From: Streptomyces sp. ML-6
GTDB taxonomy: Bacteria; Actinomycetota; Actinomycetes; Streptomycetales; Streptomycetaceae
Reading direction: 5' to 3'
Assembly: GCF_030116705.1 (NCBI RefSeq)
Contig: NZ_JAOTIK010000001.1
Coordinates: forward strand, 3,236,001 to 3,300,000
Length of the DNA: 64,000 nucleotides
Positions within the stretch are counted from its first letter, which is position 1. Each line of letters opens with the position of its first letter. Position numbers and translations under genes: made by a program. Positions 1-8,738 of this stretch are shown here, in pieces. The notes under the pieces are model-generated. The model was not told the DNA's origin and made no database searches. It saw only the letters and a list, made by a program, of their open reading frames with translations.

Positions 1-318
1 CTCGGCGAGCGCGACCTCGCCCTCGCCCGGCGTGCCGAACGAGGTGCCGCGGGCGACGGCCTCCTGGACTGCGGCGATGACCTCCGGGTGGGAGTGGCCG
101 AGGATCATCGGCCCCCACGAACACACGAGGTCGACGTACTCCCGGCCGTCGGCGTCCGTGAGGTACGGACCGGTGCCGGACACCATGAACCGGGGCGTAC
201 CGCCCACGGCCCGGAAAGCACGGACGGGAGAGTTCACGCCGCCGGGCGTCACGAGGGACGCGCGGTCGAAAAGCGTCTGCGAAACTGGGGCGTCATAGGG
301 AAAGCTCACATACGCCAT
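1..318 (-). CDS. hemL: Glutamate-1-semialdehyde 2,1-aminomutase, N-terminal part (cut by window edge)
   Basis: This PLP enzyme converts glutamate-1-semialdehyde to 5-aminolevulinate, the last step of the C5 route to tetrapyrroles. Only the first 106 residues are present; the rest lies to the left of the window. The visible start reads [14 protein letters not shown], followed by the family's [15 protein letters not shown] stretch and [15 protein letters not shown], which match HemL N-termini closely. The ATG is chosen because it gives the usual short N-terminus; no strong ribosome binding site is seen. It lies about 44 kb from hemB and the hemA/C/D operon, so the aminolevulinate genes are split over two sites. 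Confidence 0.9.
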   Translation of the reverse strand, partial: MAYVSFPYDAPVSQTLFDRASLVTPGGVNSPVRAFRAVGGTPRFMVSGTGPYLTDADGREYVDLVCSWGPMILGHSHPEVIAAVQEAVARGTSFGTPGEGEVALAE

Positions 319-637
319 GGTGTCAGAGCCTGGGACGGACTTGCGGACAGGTGTTTCACCGCACGTCCTCGGGGGAGGTCACTGACACGATGATCGGGTT
401 GCGCGGCAGAGCTGTGTCTCCTGGGTAGGGGCTGTGTCTCCTGAGTAGCAGTCGGGTGGATGAGATATGCATCGCGGTGGCGGAGTGGGCGAAGGGACCG
501 GCGGCCCGGGGCCCGAGCCTGCCCGGCGGGGTCGGCACCGGCGTGAGGCGAGGCGCGAGGCAAGGCGCGAACAGGCCATACGGTCCGGTGGTGCGCAGGA
601 CGGCGAGGTCGGAAGCAGGAGTGGTGGCCGGGTGGGG
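319..637. other. Non-coding stretch upstream of hemL
   Basis: No convincing gene is seen here. The stretch lies between the divergent hemL start and the next gene, so it should hold both promoters. It contains two 20-base tandem copies of gctgtgtctcctgRgtagSR at 411-430 and 431-450. An open frame runs in from 467 but encodes a Gly/Arg-rich, non-protein-like sequence up to the GTG at 638. Confidence 0.5.
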
Positions 638-1069
638 GTGACCTACAAGTACTTCGGTGCCCCCGACGGGGCCACCGCGGCACGCGTGCCCATTTCGATG
701 CGCCCCGAGGAGCTCGGCGGCGACGAACTGGGCATGGGCGGCATGTTCACCAAGATCAAGCCGGAGACGGTGGCGGCGATGGTCCTCACCGGGATACAGG
801 GCATACCCCTGCACCGGGTTCCCCCGCTGGAGTTGGTGGTGCTCCACCCCGACTACGCGGTGGTCAAGCTCCCGATGACGGTCGTCGACCCGCTGCGCGG
901 CGTCGGCGAGGAGTCGGTGGGCGCCGCGGCGTTCATCTGGTCCACGGTCCCCGACCGCGGCGGCCCGCAGGACGCGTTCAACGTCTACCGGCTGCTCCAC
1001 GAATGGCAGGACTTCTCCCACCGGCTGCACGACGCCGGACACCAGGCGTACTGCCTGGTATGGCCCTGA
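638..1069 (+). CDS. Conserved hypothetical protein (143 aa)
   Basis: I do not recognise a named family. The frame stays open back to an ATG at 467, but the extra 57 residues are low-complexity Gly/Arg/Glu. The GTG at 638 gives a compact protein starting VTYKYFGAPDGATAARVPIS, with purine-rich AGCAGGAG about 17 bases upstream. The protein has no signal peptide or membrane segment. It contains mixed alpha/beta hydrophobic stretches (LELVVLHPDYAVVKLPM, FNVYRLLHEWQDFSHRLHDAGH), so it is probably a soluble single-domain cytoplasmic protein. It is transcribed divergently from hemL and has no operon partner. Confidence 0.65.
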   Translation: MTYKYFGAPDGATAARVPISMRPEELGGDELGMGGMFTKIKPETVAAMVLTGIQGIPLHRVPPLELVVLHPDYAVVKLPMTVVDPLRGVGEESVGAAAFIWSTVPDRGGPQDAFNVYRLLHEWQDFSHRLHDAGHQAYCLVWP

Positions 1070-1204
1070 CCTGGGAGTTCACGGCGCACAACGGATGAGG
1101 GCGGGGCCCGGTCCCCGCCCTTCGCGGTGTTCTCGGACCGCGTCGGTCCCCCATCTGTTCCATGCTGGAGGGGCATCGACCGTTCCCGATCCGGGGAGTC
1201 CTTG

Positions 1205-2257
1205 ATGTCCAGCCAGTCACTCGACGACGCGACGCTGACCGAACTCGTCGCCGACGCCGCTGCCGCCCCGTCCATGCACAACGCCCAGCCCTGGCGGTTC
1301 CGCGCCACCCGGGCGGGCCGGACCGTCACGCTCCTCGCCGACCTCGACCGCGCGCTGCCCGAGGAGGACCCGGCCACCCGGGCGCTGCACGTGGGCTGCG
1401 GCGCGGCGCTGCTGAACCTGCGGGTGTCCGCCGCGCACCGCGGGCTGCACGCCGTCACGACGCTGCTGCCCGACCCGTCGGCCCCCGCGATGCTGGCCAC
1501 CGTACGGCTCGACCACCGCACCGACGGGAACACCGGCGAAACCGGGCACGGGGACGCGGACGGTGGCGGAGGCGGGGACGCGGACGGTGGCGGGGATGCG
1601 GCGCTCGCCGCGCTGTACCCCGCGATCCGGGAGCGGCACACGAGCCGCTACCCGTTCGACGAGCAGCGGATCCCGCCGGAGATCCGGGAGCTGCTCGTCG
1701 GGGCGGCCCGGGCGGAGGGCGCGGAGTTCGCGTTCCTGGCCTCCCCGCACCTGGAGGCGGTGCTGGACCTGATCCGGGACGCCGAGGGCTACGCCCGCGA
1801 GGACCCGGCGCGGGAGGCGGAGCAGCGGAGCTGGACCCGGGACACGAGGACCGAGGCCCCCGTCGACGGCATCACGGACTACGCCATGGGCCCCCGCGAC
1901 GCCTCGGCACGGGCGACCGCCCGCGACTTCCTGGGGACGGCTCCGCAGCCCGGCCGGCCCCGCGTGCCGTTCGAGAAGCGGCCGCAGCTGGCCCTGCTGT
2001 CCACCGCGGGCGACCACGCCGTCGACTGGCTCCGCGCCGGTCAGGCCCTGGAACGGATGCTGCTCACGGCCACGCTGCACGGCGTGTCCACGGCGTTCGC
2101 GACCCAGCCCCTCGAATGGCCGGACCTGCGCTGGCTGCTGCGCGACCCGGTGCACGGCTCGGGCCACGCCCAGATGATCGTCCGGCTGGGATACGGGCCC
2201 ACGGGGCCGCGCACCCCGCGCCGGCCCATGGATCAGGTGCTGACGATCGAGCCGTAA
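1205..2257 (+). CDS. Acg-like nitroreductase-fold protein
   Basis: The 350-residue product resembles the duplicated nitroreductase-fold Acg family (dormancy/stress proteins of actinobacteria, mycobacterial Rv2032 type), which bind FMN but often lack a proven enzymatic role. The signature SMHNAQPWRF near residues 23-32 is the flavin-phosphate-binding start of this family. LLTATLHGVSTAFATQPLEWP near the C-terminus matches the second half. A Gly/Asp-rich insert around residues 110-135 is encoded by a direct repeat of gacgcggacggtggcgg and is probably a surface loop. GGGGAG lies just upstream of the ATG. A universal stress protein gene follows 80 bases downstream in the same direction, the pairing expected of a redox or hypoxia stress group. 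Confidence 0.8.
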   Translation: MSSQSLDDATLTELVADAAAAPSMHNAQPWRFRATRAGRTVTLLADLDRALPEEDPATRALHVGCGAALLNLRVSAAHRGLHAVTTLLPDPSAPAMLATVRLDHRTDGNTGETGHGDADGGGGGDADGGGDAALAALYPAIRERHTSRYPFDEQRIPPEIRELLVGAARAEGAEFAFLASPHLEAVLDLIRDAEGYAREDPAREAEQRSWTRDTRTEAPVDGITDYAMGPRDASARATARDFLGTAPQPGRPRVPFEKRPQLALLSTAGDHAVDWLRAGQALERMLLTATLHGVSTAFATQPLEWPDLRWLLRDPVHGSGHAQMIVRLGYGPTGPRTPRRPMDQVLTIEP

Positions 2258-2337
2258 CGGGAGACCGGGGAGCCGGACGCGAGAGCGCCGAAGCACCGGA
2301 GCACGGAAGCACCGAGGCACGAAAGGCGGTGGGAGCG

Positions 2338-3222
2338 ATGTCGCTCCCCGTGGTCGTCGGGGTGGACGGGTCGGAGGGGAGTCTGCGCGCCCTGGACTGG
2401 GCGGTGGCGGAGGCGGCGCGCTCCCGACTGCCCCTGCGGGTCGTCCACGCGTCCCTGTGGGAACGCTACGAGGGCGTGCACGACGTCTTCGACACCGAAC
2501 GCCCCACGGAGGAGGTCATCGCCGGGCGCCTCGTCGCGGAAGCCACCGACCGGGCCCGGCGGCTCGGCCCCGGGGTCGCCGCGGAGGCCGTCGTGCGGGC
2601 CGAGGACACCGTGACGGCGCTCGTCGAGGAGAGCCGGGAGGCCTCCCTGCTCGTTCTCGGTTCGCGCGGCCGGGGCCGGGTGGCCGGAATGCTGCTGGGT
2701 TCCGTCAGCCTGTCGCTCGCCGGCCGGTCCCACTGCCCGGTGGTGGTCGTCCCGGCGCACCCGTCCGGGCCCCCGGCGCACCCCGGCCGCATCGTCGTCG
2801 GGATCAGCGACTCCGCCACGCCCGCACCGGCCGCGTTCTTCGCGCTGGAACGGGCGGCGGCCCGCCGGGGCGAACTGGTCGCCGTACGCGTCTGGCGCGG
2901 CCCCGCCCACGGGCCCATGGGCCATCCGCTCATCGCGGGCTCCCCTGCCGTCTCCTACCACCGGGAGGCCGAAGAGCATCTGGAGGAGGTGCTGGAACGG
3001 CTGGATCCGGCCGGTACCTCCGGCGTCGTCATCCACCGGTCGGTGGTGCGGGGGCCGACGCACCAGAGCCTCATCGAGGCCGCCGAGGGCGCGGAACTCC
3101 TGGTCGTCGGGGCCCGCCGGAACACCGGGTGGCACGGCTTCCGCCTCGGGCCGGTGGGCCACGCGATGCTGCACTACGCGCCCGTCCCGGTCGCCGTCGT
3201 CCCCGACGCCCGCCCCGGCTGA
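2338..3222 (+). CDS. Universal stress protein, two Usp domains
   Basis: This 294-residue protein has two tandem UspA folds. The first starts VVVGVDGSEGSLRALDWAV at the N-terminus and ends with the ATP-loop pattern LGSRGRGRVAGMLLGSVS near residues 108-125. The second starts IVVGISDSATPAPAAFFALE and ends VVGARRNTGWHGFRLGPVG, where the canonical Gly/Ser nucleotide motif is weaker. Tandem Usp proteins of this length are typical of actinomycetes and bind ATP in dormancy and redox stress. The ATG follows GGTGGGAGC. It sits directly behind the Acg-like gene and may be co-transcribed with it. Confidence 0.9.
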   Translation: MSLPVVVGVDGSEGSLRALDWAVAEAARSRLPLRVVHASLWERYEGVHDVFDTERPTEEVIAGRLVAEATDRARRLGPGVAAEAVVRAEDTVTALVEESREASLLVLGSRGRGRVAGMLLGSVSLSLAGRSHCPVVVVPAHPSGPPAHPGRIVVGISDSATPAPAAFFALERAAARRGELVAVRVWRGPAHGPMGHPLIAGSPAVSYHREAEEHLEEVLERLDPAGTSGVVIHRSVVRGPTHQSLIEAAEGAELLVVGARRNTGWHGFRLGPVGHAMLHYAPVPVAVVPDARPG

Positions 3223-3390
3223 CCCGGACACCGGCGGGGATACTACGTCGAACACTTGACCACTCGGCTGTCCGAGGAACGGTGAACGGTGAACGGTGGC
3301 GGGGCGTTCGGGTGCGACCCGGTCGCGGCACGGCCGCACGCCCTTCCCCGTACCGGCGCGGCACCGGAGCACGAGAGGGAGGCCCGGCCC

Positions 3391-4595
3391 ATGGTCGACG
3401 CCGTCACCGCACGCCTTGTCACCACGTTCGCCGCACCGCTGGACCGGGAGCGGGCCGCGGCGGACGTCCCGTCCCTGGTCCGGTGGCCCGCACCGCACCC
3501 CGACGGGGGCCCGGCCGGCGACTGCTCGTCCAGCGCGGCGACACCGAACTGGTCGTGCTCGCCCCGGACGCGGCGAACGCCCCGGACACGGCGGACTCGG
3601 CAGGCACGGCGGGCGCATCAGACACACCAGGCACGGCAGGCACGGCGAACGCTCCGACGGTCCGCTTCCCCGCGCCCTGGCCCCGCCACTTCGGCACCTT
3701 CGCGGTGGCGCCGGACGCCGGTCTCGCGGTCTTCGCCGGAGTGCACGCGGTGCGCGCGGTGGACCCGACGGGCGCGGTGCGCTGGGAGGTCGCGCACGGT
3801 TGCTGGGAGGGCAGTTGCCGCACGCTCCACGCCGGGTTCGAGGAGTACGCGACCGATGTCCGGCACCGGTACCCGGACAGCGGCTCGGCCGTGTTCTCGG
3901 CGGACGGCACGCTCGTGTGGGCCCACATCCGCGGTCCCGTCGCCGCCTCGGGGCCCGATCCGGAGGCGCTGGACGAATGGCTGGTCATCGACGCCGCCGA
4001 CGGCCGGGTCCTCGGCCGGGCGGACGCGGAGACGGCGGCGGCCGGCTCGGACCACGTCCCGCACCCCGACCCCGCCCGAATGGGCCTGGGCGTCGGCGAG
4101 GGGCAGGACGGGGTGCCGCTGCTGTGGGGCAGGTGGGACGGCGAGGAGCTCTCCGTCGAGCGGTTCTGCAACGACGAGCGCATCCTGACGGCGGTGAGCC
4201 CCTCGGGCGACCGCTTCCTGACGGTGACGCACTACGAGGAGACGCTCGGCGTGCACCGTGTCGACGACGGCTCCGTCCTGGCCGAACTCGACACCGAGCA
4301 CGCCGTCCCCCGCCACCCCGGGGCCGACCCCGACGACCAGGACGCCGACGAGACGCTCTGGGACTACAAGTGCGGCTTCCTCGACGAGGAGACCGTCGTC
4401 GCCGGTACGTCGGCACGGGACGAGGAGTACGGCGAGGCGCGCCACTGGCTGGTGAGCACGGCCGGGGAGGAGATGCGGGTGACCGCGCAACTCGCGTACC
4501 CCTTCCCGGTCTCCGGCGCACCCACCGCCCTGGGCGACGGCACCTGGTACACGGTGTCGGAGTCGGGCGACGCACTGCACGTGTGGAGCCGCTGA
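3391..4595 (+). pseudogene. Repeat/propeller-like protein split by a frameshift
   Basis: Translation from the ATG (preceded by AGGGAGG) gives MVDAVTARLVTTFAAPLDRE and continues sensibly to about 3515. It then collapses into Ser/Arg-rich nonsense. From the same point the frame one base earlier becomes protein-like, starting RLLVQRGDTELVVLAPDAA, and runs to the stop at 4595. The second part has repeated Trp/Asp-rich beta-strand units (LGVHRVDDGSVLAELD, WLVIDAADGRVLGRAD) like a beta-propeller or PQQ-like protein. A one-base deletion near the GGGGG run at 3505-3510 would explain it, giving an original product of about 401 residues. A low-complexity Ala/Thr/Gly segment (9-base repeats) follows the break. 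It may be a real pseudogene or a sequencing error. The function is unknown. Confidence 0.7.
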
Positions 4596-4669
4596 CCGGC
4601 CGGACACGCCACACCACGCCACGCCCCGTTCTCTCCGGCGTACGGGCGCGAGCGGCCCCCCGGCCCGTT

Positions 4670-4701
4670 CCCGGGCGTACGGGGCCGCCCGTACGCCCGG
4701 G
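4670..4701. terminator. Bidirectional terminator-like hairpin
   Basis: CCCGGGCGTACGGG and CCCGTACGCCCGGG form a perfect 14-base-pair stem around a GCCG loop. It lies between two converging genes, so it can end both transcripts. There is no U-tract, as is usual in Streptomyces. Confidence 0.8.
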
Positions 4702-4742
4702 ACACGTCACCGGGACACATCCACCGGGACCGCGTCACCGGG

Positions 4743-5315
4743 TCACGCGCCGGGCGCCCGCCAGTGCGGATCGCGGCCGGTCAGCGCCAGCACCCGCTCG
4801 AAGGGACCGGCCCCCTCCGGCACGGGGTGCGGCTCGCCGAACACCTTCGACTCCCTGGCCATCGGCGCCATCGCGGCCAGCGCGGGGCCGATCTCGTCCA
4901 GCACGGAGGCGTCCGGCGCGAAGTCCTGGCCGGTGGCCCGCGCGAGGTCCCAGGCGTGGACGGTCAGATCGCCCAGCACCATGTGCCCGACGGTCCTGGC
5001 CGGCAGCTGCATGGCCCCCGCGGTGCCCTCCTCCGCGCCGGGCACCGCCCAGGCCGCCACCAGTTTGCCGGTCTCCTCGCCGAAGCGGGCCCGCCAGTTC
5101 CCCGTGACGACGTCCGGGGCCTCGCCGAACTCGACCGGCTCCCGGGCCGCCAGCGCCTGGAAGTTGACGACCACTTGGAAGAGGTGGTTGATCAACGCCC
5201 GCACGTCGTACTCCGCGCAGGGCGTGGGGGCTTCGAGGCTGCTGTCGTCGATCCCGTTCAGCACCGGCACGGCCCGGGCGGCGGCCGTCTCCAGCAGTTC
5301 GCTCATTTTCTTCAT
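4743..5315 (-). CDS. TIGR03086/MDMPI-like metal-binding protein
   Basis: The 190-residue product has the four-helix DinB/mycothiol-dependent maleylpyruvate isomerase-like fold. The features seen are PTPCAEYDVRALINHLF, where His is the first metal ligand, and LGDLTVHAWDLARATGQ, which carries the HxxxD-type second ligand set. Members bind a divalent metal and use or are thought to use mycothiol; the substrate is usually unknown. I use the ATG giving MKKMSELL, with a weak AGGG upstream; an internal ATG three codons later is also possible. It is divergent from an AraC-type regulator about 100 bases away, which may control it. Confidence 0.8.
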   Translation of the reverse strand: MKKMSELLETAAARAVPVLNGIDDSSLEAPTPCAEYDVRALINHLFQVVVNFQALAAREPVEFGEAPDVVTGNWRARFGEETGKLVAAWAVPGAEEGTAGAMQLPARTVGHMVLGDLTVHAWDLARATGQDFAPDASVLDEIGPALAAMAPMARESKVFGEPHPVPEGAGPFERVLALTGRDPHWRAPGA

Positions 5316-5415
5316 CCGCCGACCCTGCACGCCGCGACGGCCAGGCGCTTGAAGAAACGCGTCATCGCCCCACGAAAAATCCGCGCCCCGCGAAGCACGC
5401 CATAAAATCGCCGCC

Positions 5416-6216
5416 ATGGCCGGTCCTCGACGCGACACCCGGGGCATCGTCCACGCCCCCGAACTCTTCGCACAGGTACGTTTCCGCCGCCGTGAACCCG
5501 CCGCCGGACTCCGGCCGTACCTGGAGCACTACTGGCTCATCGACTGGGACCTGTCCCAGCCGTACGCCTCCCACCTGGTGCCGCACCCGTCCGTGAACCT
5601 GGTCTTCCAGCGGTACGAGCACGAGGCCGACTTCGTGGAGGTCTCGGGCATCGGGCTGAAGCTCTTCACGCAGAAGCTGGAGGGCCGGGGCCGGGTCTGC
5701 GGCGTGCAGTTCCGGCCCGGCGGGTTCCGGCCGTTCGCACCGGACCGGCCGGTCGCGCAGTGGACGGGCCGACGGCTGCCCGCGGCCGAGGTGTTCGCCC
5801 CGCCCGCCCCGCCGTCGGCCGTGCTCGACCCGGCGGACGAGGACGAGCGGGTGGCGGCGCTCGACGCGTATCTGCTGGCGCTCGCGCCCCGGCCGGACCC
5901 ACAGGCCGAACGCGCGATGGCCCTGGTCGAGCTGGTGCGCACGGACCGCACGGTGCGCCGCGTCGACGAACTCGCCCGCGCCGGGGGGCTGTCCCCCCGC
6001 TCCCTCCAGCGGCTCTTCTCGGCGTACGTCGGCGTCGGACCCAAGTGGGTCATCCTCCGCTACCGGATCCACGAGGCGCTGGAACGGGCCGAGTCGGACC
6101 CCGGGGTGGACTGGGCGGCGCTCGCCGCCGAACTCGGCTACAGCGACCAGGCCCATCTGATCAGGGACTTCACGGCCACGGTCGGGGTGTCCCCGACGGC
6201 GTTCGCACCGCGCTGA
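5416..6216 (+). CDS. AraC-family transcriptional regulator with DUF6597-like N-terminus
   Basis: The 266-residue protein begins with a cupin-like sensor region (LRPYLEHYWLIDWDL, then LVPHPSVNLVFQ) typical of the DUF6597 group. It ends with two AraC helix-turn-helix units. VDELARAGGLSPRSLQRLFS is the first recognition helix unit, and WAALAAELGYSDQAHLIRDF the second, followed by the diagnostic GVSPTAF. It binds DNA as a regulator; the ligand is unknown. Its divergent neighbour, the MDMPI-like gene, is the obvious target candidate. Confidence 0.9.
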   Translation: MAGPRRDTRGIVHAPELFAQVRFRRREPAAGLRPYLEHYWLIDWDLSQPYASHLVPHPSVNLVFQRYEHEADFVEVSGIGLKLFTQKLEGRGRVCGVQFRPGGFRPFAPDRPVAQWTGRRLPAAEVFAPPAPPSAVLDPADEDERVAALDAYLLALAPRPDPQAERAMALVELVRTDRTVRRVDELARAGGLSPRSLQRLFSAYVGVGPKWVILRYRIHEALERAESDPGVDWAALAAELGYSDQAHLIRDFTATVGVSPTAFAPR

Positions 6217-6271
6217 ACCCCCTCGGCCGAGCCCGGCCCGTCCGCCCCCGTCCGGCCCTTCCGTCCCGTGC

Positions 6272-6718
6272 TCAGTCCGAGTCGAGGGTCTTGTCGAAGT
6301 TGAACGCGACGATGTCCAGCCGCTCCCGCAGATAGAAGCGGTGGGCGTCGGTGCGGTGCGTGCCCGAGTCCAGGTTGAGGTGCCGGCAACCGGCCTCCTT
6401 GGCCCGCTCCTCCAGGTACCCGAGGAGCTTCCGGCCGACCCCGGTGGACCGAGCGGCCTCGGCGGTGACCAGGTCGTCGACGTACAGCATCCGGATCTGG
6501 CTGGTGTTGTCGACGACGCGCCACCCGGCCGCGCCCACGCAGACGCCCCGGTCGTCGTAGGCGGCGCTGAACCGCAGGCCCTGCCCGTACCCCCGCTCGT
6601 ACACCTCCCGGAAGAGGTCCTCGGTGAGGTGGGGACGGAGTTCGCGCAGGACGGGGAGCAGGTCGTCGGCCAGTCTGGCGTCGCCGGGTTCGAGATCGAT
6701 GATCTTCATGAGGGACAT
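6272..6718 (-). CDS. GNAT-family N-acetyltransferase
   Basis: The 148-residue protein is a single GNAT domain that transfers an acetyl group from acetyl-CoA to an unknown amine. The acetyl-CoA pyrophosphate loop appears as ARSTGVGRKLLGYLEERA (Q/RxxGxG/A pattern) after the central strand IRMLYVDDLVTAEAA. The C-terminal part LNLDSGTHRTDAHRFYLRE is the usual beta5/alpha4 region. I chose the ATG giving MSLMKIIDLEPGD; a second ATG three codons later is also possible, and neither has a clear Shine-Dalgarno sequence. It is divergent from the NAD-binding reductase. Confidence 0.85.
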   Translation of the reverse strand: MSLMKIIDLEPGDARLADDLLPVLRELRPHLTEDLFREVYERGYGQGLRFSAAYDDRGVCVGAAGWRVVDNTSQIRMLYVDDLVTAEAARSTGVGRKLLGYLEERAKEAGCRHLNLDSGTHRTDAHRFYLRERLDIVAFNFDKTLDSD

Positions 6719-6839
6719 GGGGGAACTGTAGGCGCGCCCGCCTCCGGCCCGACTTCCGTCCCTGCCCCTTGCTCCTGTCCCATGGGGCCGCCGCGCCCCG
6801 AAAACGTTTGACGGCCGGGGGCTCCCCCAGGACATTTAT

Positions 6840-6868
6840 CTGCGTCGCGCAACTTATGCGCATCGCAG
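6840..6868. promoter_or_regulatory. Inverted repeat upstream of the NAD-binding reductase gene
   Basis: CTGCGTCGCGCA and TGCGCATCGCAG are arms of a 12-base inverted repeat (10 of 12 paired) around a five-base centre, placed 30 bases before the next start codon. The AT-rich flanks and position suit an operator, but no regulator gene is adjacent. Confidence 0.45.
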
Positions 6869-6898
6869 TCATATTCTCAGAGGAGAGGTTCCTACGCC

Positions 6899-7753
6899 AT
6901 GCCCACTCTCGTCACCGGCTGCCGCGGCCGGGTCGGCTCCGCGCTCGTCCCGCTGCTGCTCCGCGCCGGACACTCCGTCCGCGCCGCCTCGCGCGCCCCC
7001 GAACGGCTCTCCGGTCCGGCCGCCGCGCTGCCCGTCGGCGTGCCGGTCGTGGCCTGCGACCTCGGCGACCCGGCCACCTTCGCGGCCGCCCTCGCCGGGG
7101 TCGACTCCGTCTTCCTCTACGCCGAACCCTCCGGCATCGACGCCTTCCTCGCCGCGGCCGAGGCCGCCGGGGTCGAGCACATCGTGCTGCTCTCCTCCAG
7201 CTCGGTCCTCGCCCCCGACGCCCCGGACAACCCGATCGCCGCCTCCCACCACGCGGTGGAACAGGCCCTGACCGCCTCGCCCCTCACCACGACGCTGCTC
7301 CGCCCCGGCGCCTTCGCGACCAACGCCCACCAGTGGTCGCACTCGGTACGGGAGCGCGGTTCCGTCGACCTCCCCCACCCCCACAGCCACAGCAGCCCCA
7401 TCGACGAGACGGACCTCGCCGAGGCCGCCCTCGCCGTTCTCACCGAACCCCGCCTGCGGGGCGGGGCATACCACCTGACCGGCCCCGAATCGCTCACCGC
7501 CGCCGAGCAGGTCGGCCTCCTGGCGGCGGCGACCGGACGCCCCATCACGGTCAACGCCGTGTCCGGGGAGGCCTGGAAGGAGTCCGTGGCCGCGTTCGTG
7601 CCCGAGCCGATCGCCGACGCGCTGCTCGCGTACATGGCGGCGTCGGAGGGCGCACCGGCCGAGGTGACCGACGAGGTCGAGAAGCTGACCGGCCACCCGG
7701 CCCGCACCTTCGCCGCCTGGGCCGAGGAACACGCCGACGCCTTCCGCCCCTGA
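6899..7753 (+). CDS. NmrA/QorB-like NAD(P)-binding reductase
   Basis: The 284-residue atypical short-chain dehydrogenase starts with the Rossmann motif TGCRGRVGSALVPLLL (GxxGxxG) and continues with ACDLGDPATFAAALAGVDSVF, as in NmrA/QorB-type quinone or redox-sensing reductases. The central HIVLLSSSSVLA and LRPGAFATNAHQW are the usual substrate-pocket regions. AGAGGAGAGG lies about 10 bases before the ATG. It probably uses NADPH to reduce a quinone or acts as a redox-sensing binder; the substrate cannot be read from the sequence. Confidence 0.85.
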   Translation: MPTLVTGCRGRVGSALVPLLLRAGHSVRAASRAPERLSGPAAALPVGVPVVACDLGDPATFAAALAGVDSVFLYAEPSGIDAFLAAAEAAGVEHIVLLSSSSVLAPDAPDNPIAASHHAVEQALTASPLTTTLLRPGAFATNAHQWSHSVRERGSVDLPHPHSHSSPIDETDLAEAALAVLTEPRLRGGAYHLTGPESLTAAEQVGLLAAATGRPITVNAVSGEAWKESVAAFVPEPIADALLAYMAASEGAPAEVTDEVEKLTGHPARTFAAWAEEHADAFRP

Positions 7754-7840
7754 GCGCCTGGCACGCCGGGGCTCCCAGCGCACCCCGGGCAGCCCGAAAC
7801 CCCCTGGCCGACCCACCCGGACCGATGACATGCTGACGAG

Positions 7841-8593
7841 GTGAACGGACCGGAGATCCACCTCGAAGTCGCCCCCGAACTGCGCCTTTTCGTCGCTCAT
7901 GAACGCCGCCGGGGACGCACGGCCGTGATCACCGACGGCTCCTCCACCCTCGGCCACGTGGTGGAGTCGCTCGGCATCCCGCTCACCGAGGCCGGGCAGA
8001 TCCTGGTGGACGGCCGCCCCGTCCCGGTCTCGCACATCCCGCGGGCGGGCGAGCTGGTCGAGGTACGCGCCGTGGAGCGCCCCCAGCACGTCCCGGGCGC
8101 GCCGCTGCGGTTCCTGCTCGACGTCCACCTCGGCACGCTCGCCCGGCGGCTGCGGCTGCTCGGCGTGGACGCGGCGTACGAGAGCGAGGACATCGGCGAC
8201 CCCGCGCTGGCCACCCGCTCGGCGCGGGAGCGCCGCGTGCTGCTCTCCCGGGACCGCGGACTGCTGCACCGGCGGGAGCTCTGGGCCGGGGCGTACGTCT
8301 ACAGCAACCATCCGGAGGAGCAACTCCGCGACGTGCTGGAACGGTTCGCCCCGCGCCTGGCCCCGTGGACCCGGTGCACCGCCTGCAACGGCCCGCTGAG
8401 GAACGCCGACAAGGACACCGTCAGCGGCCGGCTGGAGCACGGCACCCGGCGGTCCTACGACGTCTTCGCGCAGTGCACGGAGTGCGACCGCGTCTACTGG
8501 CGGGGCGCCCACCACACCCGGCTGGAGGCGATCGTCACGAAGGCGCTCCAGGAGTTCGCCCCGGCCTCCGTCACTCCTGCGGACAACTCCTGA
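7841..8593 (+). CDS. Mut7-C RNase-like protein with ubiquitin-like N-terminus
   Basis: This 250-residue protein combines two domains. The N-terminal 85 residues form a MoaD/ThiS-like ubiquitin fold (GHVVESLGIPLTEAGQILVDG), and residues about 90-240 are a Mut7-C PIN-like nuclease domain (FLLDVHLGTLARRLRLLG with an early Asp, then LSRDRGLL). A zinc ribbon with CTACNGPL and CTECDRVYWRG closes the protein. The family is predicted to be an RNA-cleaving enzyme from its fold. The start is GTG. It is convergent with the marR gene. Confidence 0.88.
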   Translation: MNGPEIHLEVAPELRLFVAHERRRGRTAVITDGSSTLGHVVESLGIPLTEAGQILVDGRPVPVSHIPRAGELVEVRAVERPQHVPGAPLRFLLDVHLGTLARRLRLLGVDAAYESEDIGDPALATRSARERRVLLSRDRGLLHRRELWAGAYVYSNHPEEQLRDVLERFAPRLAPWTRCTACNGPLRNADKDTVSGRLEHGTRRSYDVFAQCTECDRVYWRGAHHTRLEAIVTKALQEFAPASVTPADNS

Positions 8594-8738
8594 CGCCCGG
8601 GTCCGCACCGCTGTCCGGGTCCGCACTGCCGCCCGGGTCCACTGCGCTTCTCGGGTCCGCGCCGGTGCCCAGGTCCGCTGTGCCTCGCGGGTCCGCGCCA
8701 CCGTTCGGGTCCGCACTGCCGCCCGGGTCCGCTGTGCC
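8594..8738. repeat. Degenerate GGGTCCGC tandem repeat between convergent genes
   Basis: About ten copies of a GGGTCCGC/TGCCGCCC-type unit, spaced roughly 18-24 bases, fill the gap between the two stop codons and run into the last codons of marR. No terminator-like perfect stem is seen. Confidence 0.7.

Noticed and set aside
467..637. Upstream 57-codon extension of the hypothetical gene starting at 467
   Set aside because: Low-complexity Gly/Arg/Glu with no match to protein-like patterns; the GTG at 638 gives a compact product.
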